From: JACDAE01 sp034438015
Lineage (GTDB): Bacteria; Chloroflexota; Ktedonobacteria; Ktedonobacterales; Ktedonobacteraceae
Assembly (NCBI GenBank): GCA_034438015.1
Contig: DAOTTD010000092.1
Span: 1-11,877, forward strand
Direction: 5' to 3'
Length of the DNA: 11,877 nt
The notes beneath the pieces were generated by a model. The model worked only from the letters and a program-made list of their open reading frames with translations, was not told where the DNA came from and searched no databases. This document shows, one piece after another, positions 8,346 through 11,877 of the stretch; positions within the stretch are counted from its first letter, which is position 1, and each line of letters opens with the position of its first letter. A program made the translations under genes and the position numbers.

Positions 8346-8729
8346 TCATTGAACCGTCACAGTCAGGTTCATACCTCCGTGAATAGTGCAATACAACTGG
8401 AAGGTTCCTGCCGTCGTAAATGCTGGCGTTGCATGTGTATCGGAGCCGACGAAATTCAAATTCACCGTGGGTGCGCCCGTCTCTTTTTCCGGTTTGGCGG
8501 TTCCACCCTGCCAGGTGCCGTTTGCGATAATGTGGGCAGCGGATGATGAGTCAACAAGGGTCAGCGTCTGTCCCTTTTTGATGGTAACTGTGGGCTGGAG
8601 AAAGGTAGAGCCGCCCATCTTTACCTGGGGGCCGGTCGCCAGATTAGACGCGTCAACGATGTTGCAAGCCGACAGTAAGACGGTAAGTAACGCAATACTA
8701 ATGATGCCGATCAGGATCTTTTTATGCAT
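8346..8729 (-). CDS. Lipid-anchored type-1 copper protein (cupredoxin)
   Basis: The 127-residue product has a short Lys-Lys plus hydrophobic signal peptide ending in the lipobox L-L-S-A-C, giving lipidated C22 and an extracytoplasmic location. The rest fits a single plastocyanin/azurin-like beta-barrel. The type-1 copper ligands can be read as H66 (in SSAAHII) plus C114, H117 and M120 in the loop YCTIHGGM close to the C-terminus. The C-x2-H-x2-M spacing is that of short-loop bacterial cupredoxins. Such proteins shuttle single electrons at the cell surface or bind copper. ATG 8729 is chosen because it starts at the signal peptide; AGGAGG lies 16 nt upstream, rather far, and GAGAG lies about 5 nt upstream. 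The frame stays open upstream to an ATG at 8804, but that would put a polar 25-residue extension before the signal peptide. It has its own promoter and terminator. A role with the neighbouring cox enzyme is unproven. Confidence 0.87.
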   Translation of the reverse strand: MHKKILIGIISIALLTVLLSACNIVDASNLATGPQVKMGGSTFLQPTVTIKKGQTLTLVDSSSAAHIIANGTWQGGTAKPEKETGAPTVNLNFVGSDTHATPAFTTAGTFQLYCTIHGGMNLTVTVQ

Positions 8730-8809
8730 AATGCTCTCTGTAAGTCCTCCTGGTTGTGCTATTTTTTGCCTGGTCCTTTCAGGATATGCTGCGCGAGGTG
8801 ACACTCTTA

Positions 8810-8838
8810 ACTATAGCAAAAATGCTTCAGCATGACAA
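8810..8838 (-). promoter_or_regulatory. Promoter of the cupredoxin gene
   Basis: TTGTCA (8833-8838) and TATAGT (8810-8815) are separated by exactly 17 nt. Each matches consensus at 5 of 6 positions, and TGC precedes the -10. The leader would be about 75 nt. This is the best promoter in the window. Confidence 0.65.
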
Positions 8839-8846
8839 AGAGACAA

Positions 8847-8857
8847 GAGACTGTCTC
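8847..8857. promoter_or_regulatory. Inverted repeat upstream of the cupredoxin promoter
   Basis: GAGAC-T-GTCTC is a perfect 5-bp-arm dyad centred about 14 bp upstream of the -35. It lies in a stretch with repeated GACAAG/TGTCTC words (8834-8866). The placement suits an activator site; the regulator is unknown. Confidence 0.35.
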
Positions 8858-8995
8858 CCTTGTCCCTTGAGTGATTGCACGCACGAGCTATGATATGTCT
8901 CTTTGCGAGGATCGCTCAATGTGTCGGCGCTCTCTTATGTCTCTTTGTGTTCCTCGCCAGGTTCCCTGGTTCTCTCTGCTAGATTCATTATCTCT

Positions 8996-9004
8996 ATTAT
9001 AGCA
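8996..9004 (-). promoter_or_regulatory. Lone extended -10 element
   Basis: The minus strand reads TGC directly followed by a perfect TATAAT. The -35 region 17 nt upstream (TTTCCT) is weak, as is common with extended -10 promoters. A transcript would run toward the cupredoxin gene 270 nt away, so this could be a second, distal promoter or drive a small RNA. Confidence 0.35.
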
Positions 9005-9111
9005 AACTCAGGGTAGAAAGGAAATATCCATTCTCGTGTCTATCGGCATAATGGCGATATAGTTAAGATGCCCGCGAAGTGGAATTAGAAGACACGCATT
9101 GCCTCACGAGA

Positions 9112-9133
9112 AATCTTACCCGCGGGTAAGATT
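9112..9133. repeat. Perfect 22-bp palindrome
   Basis: AATCTTACCCG is followed immediately by its exact reverse complement CGGGTAAGATT, with no spacer. The symmetry stops cleanly on both sides. With no loop it is more like a protein-binding site or recombination site than a terminator. A partial relative, TTAAGATGCCCGCG, occurs about 50 bp to the left (from 9063). Confidence 0.7.
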
Positions 9134-9216
9134 CTTGCGCCCTTCCCCTCCTCCATTTTGGGATCTCCAGCGAGACCGGAATTGGCCCAGAAAAATGGAC
9201 TCTCCAAAATTGGATA

Positions 9217-10152
9217 TTAGCTCATCTCTGACTCACTAGCCTGTTCAAAAGCAAGCGGACTGACATACTGTAACGTCGAATGTAACCGGATGGGGTTATA
9301 AAAGCACTCCAAGTACTCAAAAATGGCTGATCGTGCCTCTTGCCGCGTCTGGAAGCGTAGACGATTAGCACACTCTTTTGTCAGGGTAGCAAAGAAGGAC
9401 TCCATCGCGGCGTTATCGTAACAATTGGCGGTTCGACTCATGCTCACCTCGATGCCCAGATCATGTAGGAGAGCCAGATAGCGATCTGAAGTAAACTCCG
9501 TGCCCCGATCAGAAGGATGCAAGAGCCCTGCGGGCGGATGCCGCTGTGCCAGGGCCATGTGCAAAGCCAGCTCGACGAGCTGCTCGTCTTCGGTTGCTGC
9601 CATGGCCCAGCCCACCACCATGCGCGAGAAGAGATCCAGGATCACGGCCAGGTAGAGCCACCCCTGGGAAGTTTCGACCGCTTTGGTATCCGTCACCCAC
9701 TTGGTGTTGGGCTCTTGTGCGCTAAACTGACGGTTGAGGAGATTGGGCGCAAAGCGAGCACGAGGATCGCTCCTGGTGGTCGGCTTGCGCGACCGTTTCG
9801 TCTGCGCCGACAAGCCCAACTGCTGCATCAGCCGCACGACCCGTTTGCGTGAACAATGCATCCCACGCACTTTGAGCACGGCGTGAATGCGCGGGCTCCC
9901 ATAGACCTGGCGATGATCCAGGAAAATCTGCTGAATTTCGGCTGCAAGCCTGGCATCTTCTCGACAATGCTGGGAAACCTTACGGTTTTTCCAGCCGTAA
10001 TAGCCACTCTCGGAAACCTCAAGCGCTCGGCACAGCAGCGTGATCGAGTACTGGTGGCTGTGCTGGGCGATGAAGCGAAATTTTACCCCTGGCCGCGCGA
10101 AAAGATGCCGATAGCTTCGGACAGAATCTCTCCAAATCTCTTGATTTTTCAT
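9217..10152 (-). CDS. IS3-family transposase orfB (DDE integrase core)
   Basis: The 311-residue product has the orfB layout: an N-terminal HTH_21-like part (FIAQHSHQYSITLLCRALEVSESGYYGW, shown here only as a landmark starting near residue 28), a YGSPRIHAVL segment, then the rve catalytic core. The DDE triad is D155 (WVTDTK), D215 (PSDRGTEF) and E251 (AAMESFF); the D-E spacing is the classical 35 residues. The C-terminal YNPIRLHSTLQYVSPLAFE is typical. The catalytic domain looks intact. ATG 10152 is probably not the native start, because IS3 orfB is normally made by a -1 frameshift from orfA, and an in-frame TAA lies three codons upstream. Without orfA the element should not transpose on its own. 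Confidence 0.92.
   Translation of the reverse strand: MKNQEIWRDSVRSYRHLFARPGVKFRFIAQHSHQYSITLLCRALEVSESGYYGWKNRKVSQHCREDARLAAEIQQIFLDHRQVYGSPRIHAVLKVRGMHCSRKRVVRLMQQLGLSAQTKRSRKPTTRSDPRARFAPNLLNRQFSAQEPNTKWVTDTKAVETSQGWLYLAVILDLFSRMVVGWAMAATEDEQLVELALHMALAQRHPPAGLLHPSDRGTEFTSDRYLALLHDLGIEVSMSRTANCYDNAAMESFFATLTKECANRLRFQTRQEARSAIFEYLECFYNPIRLHSTLQYVSPLAFEQASESEMS
10083..10147 (-). pseudogene. 3' remnant of IS3 orfA
   Basis: One frame off orfB (the offset expected for a -1 frameshift) the minus strand reads EILSEAIGIFSRGQG then TAA at 10083-10085. This resembles the NEIL-A-FF tail of IS3 OrfA proteins. Upstream it runs into TAA TGA stops near 10148-10153, so the helix-turn-helix and leucine-zipper part of orfA is gone. 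Confidence 0.55.
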
Positions 10153-10189
10153 TAGAACTTATGTACTATTAGAAGTGGAGAAGCCCAGT

Positions 10190-10417
10190 TGGGTCGCTCC
10201 CTTCTGGAAAAGATCCCGCAGAACCCTGCCAACGCTTTGGAGCTTGACTCTTGAAAAAAATCTGGGGGGCGGTGCATGCACACCTGATAGGAGGTTGAAG
10301 CCACACTTCTGGTCCGAAGTTGGTAGAGGCACGCCCACGGGGTCCCGCTTCTCCACCCCCATTGAGGGGAGTGTCAAGGAAGCAACGGGCAAGGACGCCC
10401 GAAAGGCAGGATAGCTC
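10190..10417 (+). ncRNA. Candidate IS110 bridge RNA region
   Basis: The non-coding end upstream of the transposase folds into several short hairpins: GGTG/CACC around CATGCA (10271-10284), CCACACTTC with GAAGTTGG (10301-10309 and 10316-10323, one bulge), CACCCCC with GGGGAGTG around ATTGA (10354-10373), and CGGGC/GCCCG (10386-10390 and 10397-10401). IS110-group elements are known to express a bridge RNA of roughly 150-200 nt from this position, with loops that pair to target and donor DNA. I could not identify the guide loops because the insertion site is uncertain, so the limits are approximate. Confidence 0.45.
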
Positions 10418-11842
10418 ATGGCTCGCAAACCCTCACTTCGCCCCGATCTCGTGGCCCTTCCCATGCTGGCCCAGGAAACCTTGTACGTGGGGGTGGATGT
10501 CGGGAAGAAGGCGCACGTCGCAGGCTTCATTTCTTCAACCTTGCTCACCCGTCATCAGCGCTTTGAACATTGTCCCGCCTTGGCCTTTGACAATTCACGG
10601 GAAGGGTTCCGCTCCCTCATTGATCGTGTCAAGATCTATGTGCCACTCACCCAGGTTCAGGCACTGCTGGAAGTCACTGGGCATTACCATCGCGCCTTGC
10701 TCCAGTACTTGCAGGAGCTGGATATTCCAGTTTTTGTGATCCATGTCCAGAAGCGGCAAGAGGGATTGCTCAAAAGCGACAAACGTGATGCGCTTGGCCT
10801 GGCCAATATGCTCTACAACCAACTCGAGAAAGGGATCCAGGTAGGCGATCCCTTGCAAGCAGTCCGTCGCCTGGTCCCTCCCACCGAAGCTGCTGCCTCA
10901 CTTCGTGGGATGGTGCGACACCACTACGAGTTAGTTGCTGAGAGTACACAGCGCAAGAACAAACGGACAGCTATCTGTGATGAACTCTTTCCTGAATTTA
11001 CTCGCCTCTTGCGCAATCCCAACTTGCCGACAGCATTGGCTTTGCGTTCTCACTTCCCTACTCCTGCTGATCTGGCTGGAGCCACTTTTTGGGAGCTTCG
11101 AGTGGCAAGAGGTCGAACCTGTAGTGTCTCCGACGCCAAACTCCAGGAATTACAACGGCTCGCGGCACAAAGCATCGGCACCAAAGACCCCGCTCGTGTG
11201 CGGGGGTTGGTGGTTGAGCAGAAGCAGCTTATTCGGGAGCTCAATCTCCTTGCCGAACACTTGACTCAGCTTGAAACAGAAATTGCTCAGGTGGTGGAGA
11301 ATTCCCGGGAGGGCAAAATCCTCACGTCCATCCCCGGGATTGGGCCACAGGCTGCCGCAACGCTCATTGCGATGATCGGCAACATTGCCAACTTTGAACA
11401 CGCCTCTCAATTGAAATCGTATGTGGGCTGGGTTCCAAAAGTAGCTCAATCGGGGGTGAGCCTGGATTGGGCTCGTCTCTCGCCTCGTGGAGTACGACAG
11501 ATGAAACAGACGATGTATCTCATCGTGTGGAGAGCGATCCAGTGGGATTCGGAGTGGAAGGCAATGTATGAGCGACTCATCTCACGCAAATGCCGCTCCG
11601 ATGAACGTACTCGGAGGCTGATCGGTCGGGAGAAAGTCATTGGGCGACTAGCGGGCCAGATGACCTGTGTGATTTTTACGCTTCTCAAGAAGGATCAGGA
11701 ACTGCTCGCCCATCTCTCCCCCGGTGTGGAGCCACCACCACCACCGCTCTATGATCCAGAGCTTCATCGGCAACATCGCCTGGGGCAGTATCAGCCATCT
11801 CATTCAGCAGGAAAGTTCCCTCAATTGATCCAGCTTCTTTAA
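10418..11842 (+). CDS. IS110-family transposase (DEDD, bridge-RNA-guided recombinase type)
   Basis: The 474-residue product carries the N-terminal RuvC-like DEDD domain: D27 in YVGVDVGKKAH, E85 in ALLEVTGHYHR, and D121 and D124 in KSDKRDA. A long helical region (about 150-320) follows, then the transposase_20 domain with IPGIG (HhH-like) and GWVPKVAQSG, whose S345 is in the position of the catalytic serine of IS110 enzymes. All key residues are present, so the enzyme looks active. It is longer than the common 330-400 residues, with extra length in the middle and a Pro-rich, His/Gln-rich C-terminal tail. AGGA (10408-10411) is 6 nt from the ATG. Such enzymes join donor and target DNA under guidance of a bridge RNA, probably the upstream region here. 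Confidence 0.95.
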   Translation: MARKPSLRPDLVALPMLAQETLYVGVDVGKKAHVAGFISSTLLTRHQRFEHCPALAFDNSREGFRSLIDRVKIYVPLTQVQALLEVTGHYHRALLQYLQELDIPVFVIHVQKRQEGLLKSDKRDALGLANMLYNQLEKGIQVGDPLQAVRRLVPPTEAAASLRGMVRHHYELVAESTQRKNKRTAICDELFPEFTRLLRNPNLPTALALRSHFPTPADLAGATFWELRVARGRTCSVSDAKLQELQRLAAQSIGTKDPARVRGLVVEQKQLIRELNLLAEHLTQLETEIAQVVENSREGKILTSIPGIGPQAAATLIAMIGNIANFEHASQLKSYVGWVPKVAQSGVSLDWARLSPRGVRQMKQTMYLIVWRAIQWDSEWKAMYERLISRKCRSDERTRRLIGREKVIGRLAGQMTCVIFTLLKKDQELLAHLSPGVEPPPPPLYDPELHRQHRLGQYQPSHSAGKFPQLIQLL

Positions 11843-11877
11843 CTCATCAATGGAGAGATTCTATAGGAGGATTTTTT

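Larger units (their letters stand above)
8858..9195. other. Non-coding stretch between the cupredoxin promoter and the IS3 element
   Basis: I find no supported gene here. It holds a lone extended -10 (TGCTATAAT) on the minus strand at 8996-9004, a perfect 22-bp palindrome at 9112-9133, a purine/pyrimidine-skewed CCTTCCCCTCCTCC tract at 9141-9154, and a sequence at 9152-9169 resembling an inverted copy of the IS3 end that starts at 9196. Confidence 0.6.
9196..10152 (-). mobile_element. IS3-family insertion sequence, truncated at its orfA end
   Basis: The downstream end is taken at TGGACTCTCCAAAATTGGA (9196-9214). It begins with the TG and has the CC-AAAA-TGGA pattern common at IS3-family ends, and it lies just beyond the orfB stop. 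The opposite end is missing: only the last 15-20 codons of orfA remain before unrelated sequence that leads into the IS110 element. The exact right-hand junction cannot be fixed and lies somewhere between about 10133 and 10165. Confidence 0.75.
10153..11877 (+). mobile_element. IS110-family insertion sequence (right boundary near or beyond window end)
   Basis: A full-length DEDD transposase gene is preceded by about 265 nt of structured non-coding DNA and followed by at least 35 nt. This long-left, short-right layout matches the IS110 group, in which the non-coding left end specifies the bridge RNA. Neither boundary can be fixed by eye, since these elements lack clear terminal inverted repeats and target duplications. 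Confidence 0.75.

Noticed and set aside
7735..8391. A 218-codon minus-strand frame overlapping the Ig-like lipoprotein gene
   Set aside because: It overlaps the lipoprotein gene out of frame and crosses a strong terminator and a promoter. The other frame has a signal peptide, lipobox and beta-type domain.
10159..10548. A 129-codon minus-strand frame across the IS110 left end
   Set aside because: It overlaps the transposase start antisense and the structured leader; no ribosome site and no recognised motif.
11843..11877. AGGAGG near the right edge as a ribosome site for a next gene
   Set aside because: Only 9-10 bases remain after it and no start codon is visible, so nothing can be supported.

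Overview
The window looks like a piece of a Chloroflexota chromosome, most likely Ktedonobacteria. This is inferred from the style of the genes: a Ser/Thr kinase fused to a NACHT NTPase with an N-terminus typical of that group, monoderm-type lipoproteins with Thr/Pro tails, a form II CO-dehydrogenase-like operon and IS110/IS3 elements. No rRNA or other taxonomic marker is present, so the assignment is tentative.

Layout. (1) 1-2510, minus: a large protein kinase - linker - NACHT NTPase - multi-membrane-segment protein whose C-terminus runs off the left edge. (2) 2668-3138, plus: a divergently transcribed 156-residue acidic protein of unknown function. (3) 3217-7445, minus: an operon coxS-coxL-coxM for a molybdenum hydroxylase of the form II (putative) aerobic CO dehydrogenase type. 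It ends in a clear hairpin and is preceded by a roughly 330-nt leader and a candidate promoter with two direct repeats. (4) 7496-8838, minus: two separately transcribed lipoprotein genes, one an Ig-like secreted domain with a Thr/Pro-rich tail, the other a small type-1 copper protein (cupredoxin). A 19-bp stem terminator separates them. (5) 8839-9195: non-coding DNA with a perfect 22-bp palindrome, a lone extended -10 promoter and an IS-end-like repeat. (6) 9196-about 10152, minus: an IS3-family element that keeps an intact DDE orfB but only the last codons of orfA. (7) About 10153 to the right edge, plus: an IS110-family element with a full-length DEDD transposase and a structured upstream end that probably encodes its bridge RNA.

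How it fits together. CoxS (two [2Fe-2S] clusters), CoxM (FAD) and CoxL (Mo cofactor) would form one enzyme passing electrons from a substrate through FeS to FAD. CoxL carries the AYRGAGR loop, not the AYRCSFR loop of proven CO dehydrogenases, so its real substrate is open. The cupredoxin next to it could be an extracellular electron carrier, but nothing in the sequence ties the two beyond proximity. The right-hand part is accessory DNA where one insertion sequence appears to have landed in, or directly beside, the 5' end of another.

The most interesting items are the kinase-NACHT-membrane fusion, the candidate IS110 bridge RNA, the cox promoter with its direct repeats and long leader, the shared TGC-TAnnnT promoter style on the minus strand, and the 22-bp palindrome.
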